Source: Gemmatimonadales bacterium
GTDB taxonomy: Bacteria > Gemmatimonadota > Gemmatimonadetes > Longimicrobiales > Gaopeijiaceae
Direction: 5' to 3'
Assembly (NCBI GenBank): GCA_007695225.1
Contig: REED01000092.1
Coordinates: 1-49,614, forward strand
Length of the DNA stretch: 49,614 nt
Part shown: piece after piece, positions 9,370 to 17,103 of the stretch
Numbering within the stretch: the stretch's first letter is position 1
Layout of the letters: each line of letters begins with the position of its first letter
The notes under the pieces: model-generated
Databases searched by the model: none
What the model saw: the letters and a program-made list of their open reading frames with translations, nothing else
Told to the model about the DNA's origin: nothing
Made by a program: the position numbers and the translations under genes

Positions 9370-10262
9370 TGGCCGAGGGCGAGCCCCCCGTCGATGACGA
9401 AACCCCCTTCGACGAGGTGGGGGCCCACATCTCTACCGCCGGCGGGGTGGCCAACGCCCCGGGGCGGGCCCGGGACATCGGGTCGGTGACCCTCCAGCTC
9501 TTCACCAAGCAGCCGAACCGTTGGGCCGAGCCCGAGATCGGGGTCGACCAGGCCGAGGCCTATCTCCGGGAGCACGGCGCCCGGGAGATCATCACCTCCG
9601 GCGCCCATGACTCCTATCTCATCAACCTCTCCACCCCTGATCCGGTGCTTTGGGAGCGGTCCTACGCATCCTTTCGTGCCGAGCTCGTCCGATGCGCGGC
9701 CCTGGAGCTGGGGTTCCTGGTGACCCACCCCGGAAACGCCACGGATCGGGACATGGAGAGTGGGATCGTCCGGAACGCCGAAGGCGTCACCCGGGCCCTG
9801 GAAGAGGTGCCCGGGCCCACCCGGGTTCTCCTGGAGATCACTGCGGGCTCCGGCACCTCGGTGGGAGGAAGCCTGGAGAATCTCCAGGCCATCCTCGAGC
9901 GGATCCCCGAGCCCCAGCGGGGTCGGGTGGGGGTCTGCTTCGACACCTGCCACGCATACTCCGCCGGGTACGATCTGGTGGGGGATTTCGACGGCGTATG
10001 GGCGGAGTTCGAGGACCGTATCGGCCTGGACCGTCTCGGGCTCTTCCATCTGAACGACTCGAAGCACCCCTTCGATTCCCGGAAGGACCGACACGAGCAC
10101 ATCGGGGAAGGTTCCCTGGGAGACGGCCCGTTCCGCCGGATCATGACCGATCCCCGGTTCCGGGAGATCCCCAAGGTCCTGGAGACGCCGAAGGGGGACG
10201 ACATGGTGACGTTGGACAGGAAGAATCTGGCTCGGCTTCGGGCCTTTCGCACGGAGGCCTGA
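9369..10262 (+). CDS. nfo: Endonuclease IV (AP endonuclease)
   Basis: A 297-residue TIM-barrel DNA repair enzyme that nicks DNA 5' of abasic sites using three metal ions. Visible family blocks in order: GAHISTAGGV near the N-terminus, LQLFTKQPNRW, THPGNA, LLEITAGSG, GVCFDTCHAYSAGYD, HLNDSK, and the metal-binding DRHEHIGEG. The C-terminal LETPKGDD block is complete. The ATG at 9369 shares bases with the fumC stop, so translational coupling is likely. The first 15 or so residues are acidic and precede the usual start of the fold. Confidence 0.96.
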   Translation: MAEGEPPVDDETPFDEVGAHISTAGGVANAPGRARDIGSVTLQLFTKQPNRWAEPEIGVDQAEAYLREHGAREIITSGAHDSYLINLSTPDPVLWERSYASFRAELVRCAALELGFLVTHPGNATDRDMESGIVRNAEGVTRALEEVPGPTRVLLEITAGSGTSVGGSLENLQAILERIPEPQRGRVGVCFDTCHAYSAGYDLVGDFDGVWAEFEDRIGLDRLGLFHLNDSKHPFDSRKDRHEHIGEGSLGDGPFRRIMTDPRFREIPKVLETPKGDDMVTLDRKNLARLRAFRTEA

Positions 10263-10304
10263 CCCCGCCCTGGACCTCACCCGCGACCCTGGACGGGATT
10301 TTCC

Positions 10305-10333
10305 TTTACGCCTCGGGGCCCGCCTTGTATATT
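10305..10333 (+). promoter_or_regulatory. Candidate sigma70-type promoter for the structured RNA
   Basis: TTTACG at 10305-10310 and TATATT at 10328-10333 are separated by exactly 17 bases, giving four of six and five of six matches to the housekeeping consensus. A start would fall near 10340, a few bases before the first arm of the RNA helix. The AT-rich -10 stands out strongly in this GC-rich sequence. Confidence 0.55.
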
Positions 10334-10339
10334 CAGGTA

Positions 10340-10530
10340 CAGACGTATCGGGGGGCCTCGTAATTGAGCCAACACCGAAGAACCGGGACTGACTCCCGTG
10401 CTTGCCGACCCGCCCCTGAGGGGGACTTCGAAGAGCGTGGGGAGGTCACCAAAGATTAACCCCGGGCTTCAATACAACCCCCTCGGTACGATCTGGGCCG
10501 GCATCCCCATGAGGGTGCCGGCCTTTTTTT
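10340..10530 (+). ncRNA. ssrS: Structured RNA of about 190 nt, 6S-RNA-like
   Basis: The segment folds as one long rod. The closing helix pairs 10344-10355 with 10479-10490 (12 consecutive pairs including two or more G-U). After a small internal loop, 10360-10366 pairs with 10470-10475 with one bulged A. GAAG and CCGGG at 10377-10387 can pair with CCCGG and CTTC at 10461-10470. Inside, GAC-TCCC pairs with GGGA-GTC, and a CCCC-TGA-GGGG tip closes the rod. The stretch around 10446-10460 on the 3' side stays unpaired, like the central bubble of 6S RNA. It is bounded by a promoter and a strong terminator, giving about the usual 6S length. No open frame is convincing. The gene symbol is tentative. 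The alternative is an attenuator leader for the pterin genes that follow 230 bases later. Confidence 0.5.
10496..10530 (+). terminator. Rho-independent terminator
   Basis: GGCCGGCA at 10496-10503 pairs perfectly with TGCCGGCC at 10516-10523. A further CCC/GGG lies inside with one bulged base, and seven T residues follow at 10524-10530. It ends the structured RNA and lies about 230 bases before the first pterin gene. Confidence 0.9.
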
Positions 10531-10760
10531 GTGCGCCAGGGATCCGGATTCCTGGAAATCCCGTCCAGCGTGCTGGCCCTCTCCCCCCCTTCGCCCCCCC
10601 CCTTCTTCCTCCGAAGCGGATCGAACCCAGGGGGTGGGGGTAACCGCCCCCCATCCTCCCCCGGAAGATCGGGTTCGCATCCCACCTCGCTCCGCGTCGT
10701 GGGGTGTTCCCGGGGCTTCGGGGAAGCGGTCGATCCCACGGCAGGAGAATTGGAAAAACC
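10531..10760. other. Leader region with long C tracts before the pterin genes
   Basis: About 230 bases without a gene between the terminator and the PTPS start. It holds uninterrupted C runs at about 10584-10610 (seven and nine C) and G runs at about 10630-10640. A promoter for the pterin genes should lie here, but none is obvious. The only translation signal is AGGAGA at about 10743-10748, 12 bases before the PTPS ATG. Confidence 0.4.
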
Positions 10761-11201
10761 ATGCCCCGCGTTCGCGTGACCCGCCGGCTCCATTTCAACG
10801 CCGCCCATCGTCTCTATCGGGCGGACTGGAGCGACGAGCGGAATCGGGAGGTGTTCGGAGACTGCTCCAATCCCAACTGGCACGGCCACAACTACGAGAT
10901 GGATGTCACCGTGGAAGGGGCCGTGGACCCTGCCACCGGGTATGTCCTGGACCTGAAGCTCTTGAAGGAGGCGGTGCAGGAGGCCGTGATCCGCGATGTG
11001 GATCATCGCAACCTGAACCTGGAGGTCCCCTGGCTGGAGGGCCTCAACCCCACCACCGAGAATTTCGTGGTGGCGATCTGGAACCGATTGGAACCCAGGA
11101 TCCCCGAAGGCGTCGAACTGAATCGGATCGTTCTCTGGGAGACCCCGCGGAACTACGTTGAATATTCAGGCGAGCAAGGCTCGAGAGAGGCAGCAGGATG
11201 A
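10761..11201 (+). CDS. 6-pyruvoyl-tetrahydropterin synthase, eukaryote-like type
   Basis: A 146-residue T-fold enzyme. Zinc ligands are His16, His41 and His43 (HGHNY). The candidate catalytic Cys35 precedes HGH by six residues (CSNPNWHGH), the spacing known for animal PTPS, not the Cys-x3-HGH of Que[17 protein letters not shown] and [13 protein letters not shown] also resemble the animal enzyme block by block. PTPS turns 7,8-dihydroneopterin triphosphate, made by FolE, into 6-pyruvoyl-tetrahydropterin. The start ATG follows AGGAGA by 12 bases. Its stop overlaps the folE start (ATGA), which strongly suggests the two work together. A folate or queuosine role is possible but fits the Cys spacing less well. 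Confidence 0.85.
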   Translation: MPRVRVTRRLHFNAAHRLYRADWSDERNREVFGDCSNPNWHGHNYEMDVTVEGAVDPATGYVLDLKLLKEAVQEAVIRDVDHRNLNLEVPWLEGLNPTTENFVVAIWNRLEPRIPEGVELNRIVLWETPRNYVEYSGEQGSREAAG

Positions 11202-11869
11202 CTCCAGGCGAACCCGGGACCCTGGTCCCCAATAGCAGTGCGACCCCGAGCAGCGCGACCCCGGCGGATGGTTCCCGGGGGGGGCTCACCGACCTGAGCC
11301 AGGTCCCCTTTCCGGAACTGGTCCGTGAGATGATCGCCCGGCTCGGAGACGATCCCGACCGGGAGGGTCTGCTCAAGACCCCCGAGCGGGTGGAGAAGTC
11401 GCTCCAGTTCCTCACCCGGGGATACACCCTCTCCGCCGAGGAAACGGTGGGGGATGCCCTTTTCCGGGAGTCCCACCACAACATGGTCATCGTGAAGGAC
11501 ATCGAGATGTATTCGCTGTGTGAACACCACATGCTTCCCTTCTTTGGGAAGGTCCATGTGGCGTACATTCCCGATGGCCAGATCCTGGGGCTCTCCAAGG
11601 TGGCCCGGCTCGTTGAGGTCTTCGCCCGGCGACTCCAGGTACAGGAGCGCCTGACCGAGGACATCGCCCAGAGCCTGTGGGAGGTGGTGCAGCCCCAGGG
11701 CGTGGGGGTGGTCATCGAGGCCCACCATCTCTGCATGATGATGCGGGGTGTGGAGAAACAGAACTCCTACACCATCAGCTCGGCGGTGCGGGGAGCGTTC
11801 CTGGAGGATGCCCGCACGCGAGACGAGTTCCTCCGCCTGTGCATGAGCGGTCACCGGCCCCTGGGATGA
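11198..11869 (+). CDS. folE: GTP cyclohydrolase I
   Basis: A 223-residue zinc enzyme that opens GTP to 7,8-dihydroneopterin triphosphate, the first step of folate, queuosine and biopterin synthesis. The zinc ligands Cys108, His111 ([10 protein letters not shown]) and Cys179 (HHLCMMMRG) are all present, as is the [10 protein letters not shown] block. The first 35 residues are a low-complexity Ser/Thr/Pro tail containing a repeated SSATP, longer than most bacterial FolE. The ATG overlaps the stop of the PTPS gene and its own stop overlaps the next SDR start, so the three genes form a translationally coupled unit. That arrangement links it more to a PTPS-dependent pterin than to folate alone. 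Confidence 0.96.
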   Translation: MTPGEPGTLVPNSSATPSSATPADGSRGGLTDLSQVPFPELVREMIARLGDDPDREGLLKTPERVEKSLQFLTRGYTLSAEETVGDALFRESHHNMVIVKDIEMYSLCEHHMLPFFGKVHVAYIPDGQILGLSKVARLVEVFARRLQVQERLTEDIAQSLWEVVQPQGVGVVIEAHHLCMMMRGVEKQNSYTISSAVRGAFLEDARTRDEFLRLCMSGHRPLG

Positions 11870-12612
11870 GGACCACCAGCGGCGCCGATCGGGTTGGAGG
11901 GAAGGGTGCCCTGGAGGGATCCACGGCGCTGGTCACCGGGGCCTCCCGGGGCATCGGGGCGGCGGTGGTCCGGGCCCTGGCCGCTGAGGGGGCCCGGGTG
12001 GGAGTGGTGGCACGGAGCCGGGAGCCCCTCCAGGAACTGGCGGAGGAGGTGGGGGGGTGGGCCCTCCCCGGCGATGTCACCGATCCGTCGGACGTGGCGT
12101 CGGTGCTGGACGGTTTCCGGGAACGGACCGGGGGAGTCCCGGACCTGGTGGTGGCCTCTGCCGGCGTCTTCACCCTGGCGCCGGTGGAGGAGACGGGCCT
12201 GACGGATTGGGCGCTGAATCTGGACGTGAACCTGAAGGGGAGTTTCCTTCTTCTCCGGGAGGTGCTTCCGGCGATGAGGCTCCGGGGGACCGGAACGCTG
12301 GTGCAGGTGGGCTCCATCGCAGGCCGCAGGGCCTTCCCCGGGAACGGGGCCTATTCGGCTTCGAAGTTCGGGTTGAGGGGACTCCACGAGGTCCTGGTGG
12401 AGGAACTCCGGGGGACGGGGGTGCGAGCCACCCTCCTGGAGCCTGCCGCCACGGACACCTCGGCATGGGACCCGCTGGACCCGGATGGTCGAACGGACCT
12501 CCCATCCCGATCCGCCATGCTCCGTCCCGAAGATGTGGCCGAGGCGGTGGTCTTCGTGGCCACCCGTCCCGCCGGGGTGCAGATTCCCTTCCTCCCGGTG
12601 GAGCGAAACTGA
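11866..12612 (+). CDS. Short-chain dehydrogenase, candidate sepiapterin-reductase-like
   Basis: A 248-residue classical SDR with cofactor motif [10 protein letters not shown], an ASAG segment in place of NNAG, the catalytic Ser in VGSIAG and the YSASK active site. VARSRE after the second strand favours NADP(H). By context, wedged between folE and a QueD-type gene and starting within the folE stop codon (ATGA), it is the natural candidate for reducing the side-chain ketones of 6-pyruvoyl-tetrahydropterin, as sepiapterin reductase does. The sequence alone shows only a generic SDR, and a 3-oxoacyl reductase would look the same. The C-terminus is short (IPFLPVERN) and lacks the usual GG motif of FabG enzymes. 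Confidence 0.75.
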   Translation: MRTTSGADRVGGKGALEGSTALVTGASRGIGAAVVRALAAEGARVGVVARSREPLQELAEEVGGWALPGDVTDPSDVASVLDGFRERTGGVPDLVVASAGVFTLAPVEETGLTDWALNLDVNLKGSFLLLREVLPAMRLRGTGTLVQVGSIAGRRAFPGNGAYSASKFGLRGLHEVLVEELRGTGVRATLLEPAATDTSAWDPLDPDGRTDLPSRSAMLRPEDVAEAVVFVATRPAGVQIPFLPVERN

Positions 12613-12678
12613 CCGCGCCGGATGCTTCCACCGGCGGCTTCCGACGATGAACCGAGGGCGAAGGCCCCAGGGCAGACC

Positions 12679-13092
12679 ATGTATACCGTAAGCGTGCAGG
12701 CTCACTACGACTCCGCCCACTTCCTCAAGAACTACAAGGGGAAGTGCGAACGACTCCACGGCCATCGCTATGTGGTGGAGGCCGCCTTGCAGACCCAGGA
12801 GTTGAACGAAGCGGGAATCGCCTTCGACTTCGTGGACCTGAAGCGGCACCTGAGGGAGTTGGCCGACGGCCTGGACCACTACAACCTCAATGATCTCCCC
12901 CAGTTCCAGGGTGTGGAGACCAGCGCGGAGAACCAGGCCCGCTATTTCTTCGAGGAATTGAAGAAGCGGCTTCCCGAAGCGCTCCGGGAGGGCCTCCTCT
13001 ACACTCGCGTCTGGGAGACCCCGACCCAGTGGGCCCAGTACGGACCCTCGCCGGCGGCGGTTCCCGCCCACCGGGCACCCAGCATTTCCTGA
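12679..13092 (+). CDS. queD: 6-carboxy-tetrahydropterin synthase (QueD type)
   Basis: A 137-residue T-fold protein related to the first PTPS but with the QueD spacing: Cys23, then three residues, then His27-Gly-His29 (CERLHGHRY), with His14 as third zinc ligand. DHYNLND, ETSAEN and RVWETPTQWAQY complete the family pattern. QueD converts dihydroneopterin triphosphate to 6-carboxy-tetrahydropterin on the way to queuosine. Some Cys-x3-HGH proteins can also act as PTPS, so the assignment is probable only. The ATG at 12679 starts at the usual family position; an in-frame start further upstream would add a non-conserved tail. It follows the SDR by 66 bases on the same strand. No queC or queE is in the window. 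Confidence 0.82.
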   Translation: MYTVSVQAHYDSAHFLKNYKGKCERLHGHRYVVEAALQTQELNEAGIAFDFVDLKRHLRELADGLDHYNLNDLPQFQGVETSAENQARYFFEELKKRLPEALREGLLYTRVWETPTQWAQYGPSPAAVPAHRAPSIS

Positions 13093-13114
13093 ACCCCGGC
13101 CGGGACGGGCACCT

Positions 13115-13789
13115 GTGCACCTTCTCCTCACCGACCGGGCCACCTGTCCCCGTTGCGGCCCCGCCTTTGGCCTCATCCTCCTGGCGGAGCGGGTCGTCGA
13201 TCGCCGGATCCTGGAGGGCCATCTGGGGTGTCCGAATTGCCGGGAGCACTACCCGGTTGGGAGGGGATTCGGGGATCTGCGTCCTCCGGTGAACCGCGGG
13301 GCTCGGGACGACGAGCCGTCGGGGACCCGGGATCTCGGCCCCGACCCCGAAACCGGCCCCCACCCCGATGAGGCGGTGAGCCGCGACGTGGAAGGTGCCC
13401 TCCGCCTTGCGGCTCTTCTGGGGGTGGAGCGGGGGCCGGGGTTTCTGCTGGTCATGGGCCCCTCGGCTCGGCTGGCAGGACGGCTGGCCGCCATGGTGGA
13501 GGGGATCGAGGTCGTGGCGGTGGGGCCGGGGCTCCAGGCGCTGGATGAGGATCCCGGCGTGAGTCGTATGGCGTTTGGCCAGGGGGTGCCCTTCTACGAC
13601 GGGAGCTTCCAGGGTGTGGCCCTTCAGGGGGAGTGGATCACCCCCTATCTTGGCGACGCCCTTCGGGTCCTTCGCACCGGGGCCCGGATCGTGTTGCTGG
13701 ATCCGTCCGGAGAGGATCGGGCCCGCCTGGAGGAAGCTGGGCTGGAGTTCCTCCTGGTCACCGGAAAGGCACTGGTGGCCGTGGCTTGA
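13115..13789 (+). CDS. Zinc-ribbon protein with degenerate methyltransferase-like domain
   Basis: A 224-residue protein. The N-terminus has a zinc ribbon, Cys11-x2-Cys14 and Cys39-x2-Cys42, spaced like Trm112-type ribbons that precede class I methyltransferases. After an acidic, Pro-rich linker (about 55-88) comes an alpha/beta domain: LLVMGPS, VVAVGP and ALRVLRTGARIVLLDPSG recall the first strands and the late strand of an AdoMet methyltransferase. The GxGxG loop is not visible, so binding is doubtful. The function is not recognised. GTG at 13115 is the start that keeps the ribbon at the N-terminus. It is 22 bases downstream of the QueD gene, probably in the same transcript. Confidence 0.65.
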   Translation: MHLLLTDRATCPRCGPAFGLILLAERVVDRRILEGHLGCPNCREHYPVGRGFGDLRPPVNRGARDDEPSGTRDLGPDPETGPHPDEAVSRDVEGALRLAALLGVERGPGFLLVMGPSARLAGRLAAMVEGIEVVAVGPGLQALDEDPGVSRMAFGQGVPFYDGSFQGVALQGEWITPYLGDALRVLRTGARIVLLDPSGEDRARLEEAGLEFLLVTGKALVAVA

Positions 13790-13895
13790 CGCCCTTTTTC
13801 CCCGGGAGGCAAACCCCTACCCGTCCGTTGCGTCGGCGCCTCCGGGGCCGCTACCTTCGACCGCCGATTCCGTCCACCCTTCGACCCCGCATCTC

Positions 13896-14339
13896 ATGTC
13901 CTGGTGGAACAAGCTACTCGGAAGCGAACGCGACTCCGAGAAGGTGGACTATTACGAGGAGGGGCTTGCCCTCCTTCGGGAGGGGAAGTTCCATGACGCC
14001 CTCACCTCGTTCCGCCTGGCCCTGAAGGAGTCCCCTGGGGACGTGGTGGTTCTTCAACAGATTGCCATCGCCTACACCCGGATCGGCATGACGGAGGAAG
14101 CCGCCCGAACCTACCGGTCGGTACTGGAGAAGGAGCCCCGGTCTCCCGGAGCCCACTACGGGCTGGCCTACCTTCTTCTTCGGAAGGGGAGGGACGGAGA
14201 GGCGATCCGTCATCTCGAGGCCTTCCTGGCGAGCCCTCCCCAGGGACCGGAAGCGGCCGAGCATATCGGGCATGCCCAAGCCACCCTGGCCGAACTCAGG
14301 GGAGAGGTCCAGGGAGACCTGGAAGATTCCGACGCTTGA
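13896..14339 (+). CDS. Tetratricopeptide-repeat protein
   Basis: A 147-residue protein made mainly of TPR helices: three repeats can be traced from about residue 15 to 120 (YYEEGLALLREGKFHDAL, then AIAYTRIGMTEEAARTY, then LAYLLLRKGRDGEAI). The first residues MSWWNKLLG may form an amphipathic membrane-interacting start. TPR proteins are scaffolds, so the partner cannot be named. The ATG at 13896 begins at this conserved-looking start, and upstream sequence in frame is the non-coding tail of the previous gene. Confidence 0.75.
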   Translation: MSWWNKLLGSERDSEKVDYYEEGLALLREGKFHDALTSFRLALKESPGDVVVLQQIAIAYTRIGMTEEAARTYRSVLEKEPRSPGAHYGLAYLLLRKGRDGEAIRHLEAFLASPPQGPEAAEHIGHAQATLAELRGEVQGDLEDSDA

Positions 14340-14380
14340 CCCGCCAAGACCCAGATCACGATCCAAACGACGCAGACCCA

Positions 14381-14803
14381 ATGAGCATCGATACGAATCG
14401 AAGAGAGGTGGCCCTCCGCTGGACGGGAGAGGGCTTCATTCTGGAAGGAACCACCTCGAGTGGAGCGCCGGTCCTCCTGGATGGGAATTCCGTCCGGGGC
14501 CCATCACCGATGGAGGGGCTCCTCTCTGCCCTGGCCGGGTGCATGGCGGTGGACATCCAGGCCATCCTGGAGAAATCCCGGGTCCCGCTGGAAGAACTCG
14601 AGGTCCGGGTGGTGGGCGAGCGAGCGCCCGAGCCCCCGAAGCGCTTCACCCGAATCCGAATGGTCTTCGGTCTCAAGGGACCGTCCGAGGCCGACGAGGG
14701 GAAGGTGCTTCGAGCCATCCAGCTCTCGGAAGAGAAGTACTGCAGCGTGCACCACACCCTCCGTTCGGACATGGAGATCCAGACGGTCTACGAGAAGCTC
14801 TGA
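14381..14803 (+). CDS. OsmC/Ohr-family peroxide-resistance protein
   Basis: A 140-residue OsmC-fold protein with the two family cysteines, Cys54 in LAGCMAVD and Cys121 in EKYCSVHH. In this family they form a peroxidatic pair that reduces organic hydroperoxides using dithiols. The LLSALAGC motif and the helix that follows are typical of the YhfA/OsmC-like branch. The ATG at 14381 is chosen by family length; an in-frame TTG at 14336 overlaps the previous stop and would add 15 polar residues. The ribosome binding site is weak for either. Confidence 0.85.
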   Translation: MSIDTNRREVALRWTGEGFILEGTTSSGAPVLLDGNSVRGPSPMEGLLSALAGCMAVDIQAILEKSRVPLEELEVRVVGERAPEPPKRFTRIRMVFGLKGPSEADEGKVLRAIQLSEEKYCSVHHTLRSDMEIQTVYEKL

Positions 14804-14855
14804 CCGGAGTCCGGATTCGTCCGCATCCGTTCCACCTTTCCCGGAAGGAGAGCCC

Positions 14856-16721
14856 ATGGGCCAGCCTGACTACGCATCCAATCCCGCCGATCTGGGGGAG
14901 GGCACCCTGGTGGAACTCTTCCTCGACGCCGTGGACCGGCTCGAGCGGCATGCGGCACTCCGCTATCACCGGAAGGGTTCCTGGCACCGATTCACCTACC
15001 GGGACGTCTTCGACCGGGTCTGGGCCGTGACGGGCGGCCTCTCCCGAGCCGGACTCTCCAGGGGTGACCGGGCGGCCATCCTCTCGCCCAACCGACCGGA
15101 ATGGGCGCTGGCGGATTACGGCTGCCTCTGCGCCGGAGTGGTGGACGTCCCCATCTACAGCACCCTCATCCCCGCCCAGATCCAGTACATCCTGGAGGAT
15201 GCGGGGGTCCGCCTGATCTTCCTGTCGGACCGGGAGCAGCTCGAAAAGATCCTGGAGATCCGGGGTGACCTTCCGGATCTCCGGAAGATCGTGGTCTTCG
15301 ATCCCCCGGAGGGAGATCTCCCGGAGGGTGTGCAGGGGTGGAAGGCGTTCCTCAAGGAGGGGGCGGAAGACCTGCCGGGAGGCTCCGAGGACGGCTTCCG
15401 TGCGGAGGCCCTCTCTGCAGGCCCGGAAGACACGGCCACGATTCTGTATACGTCCGGTACCACCGGCGACCCCAAGGGGGTCATGCTCTCCCACAACAAC
15501 CTCTCCTCCAACGTGAGGGCGGCGAGCCAGGTGCTCCCCCTGGACCACGAGGACACCACCCTCTCCTTCCTCCCCCTCTCCCACGTCTTCCAGCGGATGG
15601 TGGACTACCTCCTCTTCAGCAAGGGGTGCACCATCGCTTATGCCCGCTCCCTGGACACCGTCCCCGACGACCTGAAGGTGGTCCGGCCCACGGTAGTGGT
15701 CTCGGTGCCCCGGCTGTACGAAAAGGTCTACGCCCGGGTAAGTGCGACCTCCGGAGTCAAGGGAGTCCTGGCCACCTGGGCCCGGGGGGTGGGAAGTCGC
15801 TGGGCGGACCGCCGACTCGCGGGGAAGGAGCCTCCGGCCTCCCTCCGCATCCGTTACGCCCTCGCTCACAAACTGGTCTTCTCCAAGATTGCCCAGGGGG
15901 TGGGCGGCCGGCTGCGCTACTTCGTCAGCGGAGGTGCACCCCTGGCACCGGAGATCAACAAGTTCTTCTTCTCCGCCGGGATCATGATCCTTGAGGGCTA
16001 TGGCCTCACCGAGACGAGCCCGGTGACCAATGTGAACACCCCCCGGGACTTTCCGGACAACTTCCGGATCGGCACGGTGGGGAAGCCCGTCCCCGGAACC
16101 GAGATCCGGATCGCCGAAGACGGGGAGATCCTGGTGCGTGGTCCCCAGGTCATGAAGGGCTACTACAATCGCCCCGACGCCACCCGGGAGGTCATGGACG
16201 AAGACGGATGGTTCCACACCGGGGATGTGGGGGAGCTGGATGAGGATGGCTTCCTCCGGATCACGGACCGGAAGAAGGATATCATCGTCACCGCCGGGGG
16301 AAAGAACGTGGCACCCCAGCCCATCGAGAACCTTCTGAAGCAGAACCGCTTCTTCGATCAGCCGGTGCTGGTGGGGGACCGGGAACGGTTCATTACCCTC
16401 CTGGTGGTTCCCGACCTTGATGCCTTGAGCGAGTGGGCCGAAGGAGAGGGGATCCCCGCCGGTGACCGCCGCGAGATGCTGGGGGACGAGCGGGTGGGTC
16501 GGAAGCTCCTCTCCGAGATGCATGACTCGCTCCGGGAGCTGGCCCGCTTTGAGACGCCCAAGAAGCTCGTCATCCTGGACTCCCCGTTCACCATTGAGGA
16601 TGGGTCCCTGACCCCCACTCAGAAGGTGAAGCGTCGGGTGGTTCAGGAGCGTTTCGAGGAGACCCTCCGGAAGGTCTACGATGAGGGGATGGAGGGTCAG
16701 GATGTCTTCCTCGGATGGTGA
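14856..16721 (+). CDS. Long-chain acyl-CoA synthetase (AMP-dependent ligase)
   Basis: A 621-residue ANL-superfamily enzyme that should activate fatty acids to acyl-CoA through an acyl-adenylate. The AMP-binding P-loop LYTSGTTGDPKGVMLSHNN is at about residues 197-215. The acyl-binding GYGLTETSP segment, the hinge HTGDVGELDEDGFLRITDRKKD and a late Lys region complete the domain order. Length and the LPLSHVFQRMVDYLLFSKG block are those of FadD15-type ligases. The start has GGAAGGAG at 14843-14850, five bases before ATG. The 3' end is followed closely by cutA. Confidence 0.93.
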   Translation: MGQPDYASNPADLGEGTLVELFLDAVDRLERHAALRYHRKGSWHRFTYRDVFDRVWAVTGGLSRAGLSRGDRAAILSPNRPEWALADYGCLCAGVVDVPIYSTLIPAQIQYILEDAGVRLIFLSDREQLEKILEIRGDLPDLRKIVVFDPPEGDLPEGVQGWKAFLKEGAEDLPGGSEDGFRAEALSAGPEDTATILYTSGTTGDPKGVMLSHNNLSSNVRAASQVLPLDHEDTTLSFLPLSHVFQRMVDYLLFSKGCTIAYARSLDTVPDDLKVVRPTVVVSVPRLYEKVYARVSATSGVKGVLATWARGVGSRWADRRLAGKEPPASLRIRYALAHKLVFSKIAQGVGGRLRYFVSGGAPLAPEINKFFFSAGIMILEGYGLTETSPVTNVNTPRDFPDNFRIGTVGKPVPGTEIRIAEDGEILVRGPQVMKGYYNRPDATREVMDEDGWFHTGDVGELDEDGFLRITDRKKDIIVTAGGKNVAPQPIENLLKQNRFFDQPVLVGDRERFITLLVVPDLDALSEWAEGEGIPAGDRREMLGDERVGRKLLSEMHDSLRELARFETPKKLVILDSPFTIEDGSLTPTQKVKRRVVQERFEETLRKVYDEGMEGQDVFLGW

Positions 16722-17100
16722 AACCCTCCCTCCCTCCGGCGCTCCCTCGTCCGGCTCGCCCCCCGCCGGCGTTCGCCTGGTCCTGGTGACCGCCCCGGTT
16801 GACGAGGCCCGGGCCCTGGCTCGGACCCTCGTGGAAGAGGGTTTGGCGGCCTGCGGCAACGTGCTTCCGGGGGTCCACTCGGTGTACCGATGGGAGGGCG
16901 CGGTGGAAGAGGCGGAGGAAGCCCTCGTGATCCTGAAGACCTCCACGGAAGGGGAAGGAAGGCTCCTTCGGAGGATCCCGGAGCTCCATTCCTACGACGT
17001 CCCCGAAGCGTTGGTGATGGAGGTGCCCCGAGGGCATCCACCTTACCTGGAGTGGGTGGTGCGGGAGAGCGGTGGGCGCCTGGGATCCGGGGAGGGCTGA
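16702..17100 (+). CDS. cutA: CutA1-type divalent-cation tolerance protein
   Basis: A 132-residue protein: after about 25 Ser/Pro-rich residues comes a full CutA1 ferredoxin-like domain (LVLVTAPVDEARALARTLVEEGLAACGNVLPGVHSVYRW in outline, then ALVILKT and the SYDVPEAL-PRGHPPYLEWV end). CutA1 forms very stable trimers and has been linked to copper tolerance, but its molecular role is unsettled. The ATG at 16702 overlaps the end of the ligase gene; an alternative start at 16681 adds seven residues. Co-transcription with the flanking genes is likely. Confidence 0.88.
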   Translation: MSSSDGETLPPSGAPSSGSPPAGVRLVLVTAPVDEARALARTLVEEGLAACGNVLPGVHSVYRWEGAVEEAEEALVILKTSTEGEGRLLRRIPELHSYDVPEALVMEVPRGHPPYLEWVVRESGGRLGSGEG

Positions 17101-17103
17101 CGA

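Noticed and set aside
10340-10530. SRP RNA or tmRNA identity for the structured RNA
   Set aside because: The conserved SRP apical loop and a tRNA-like end with T arm are both missing.
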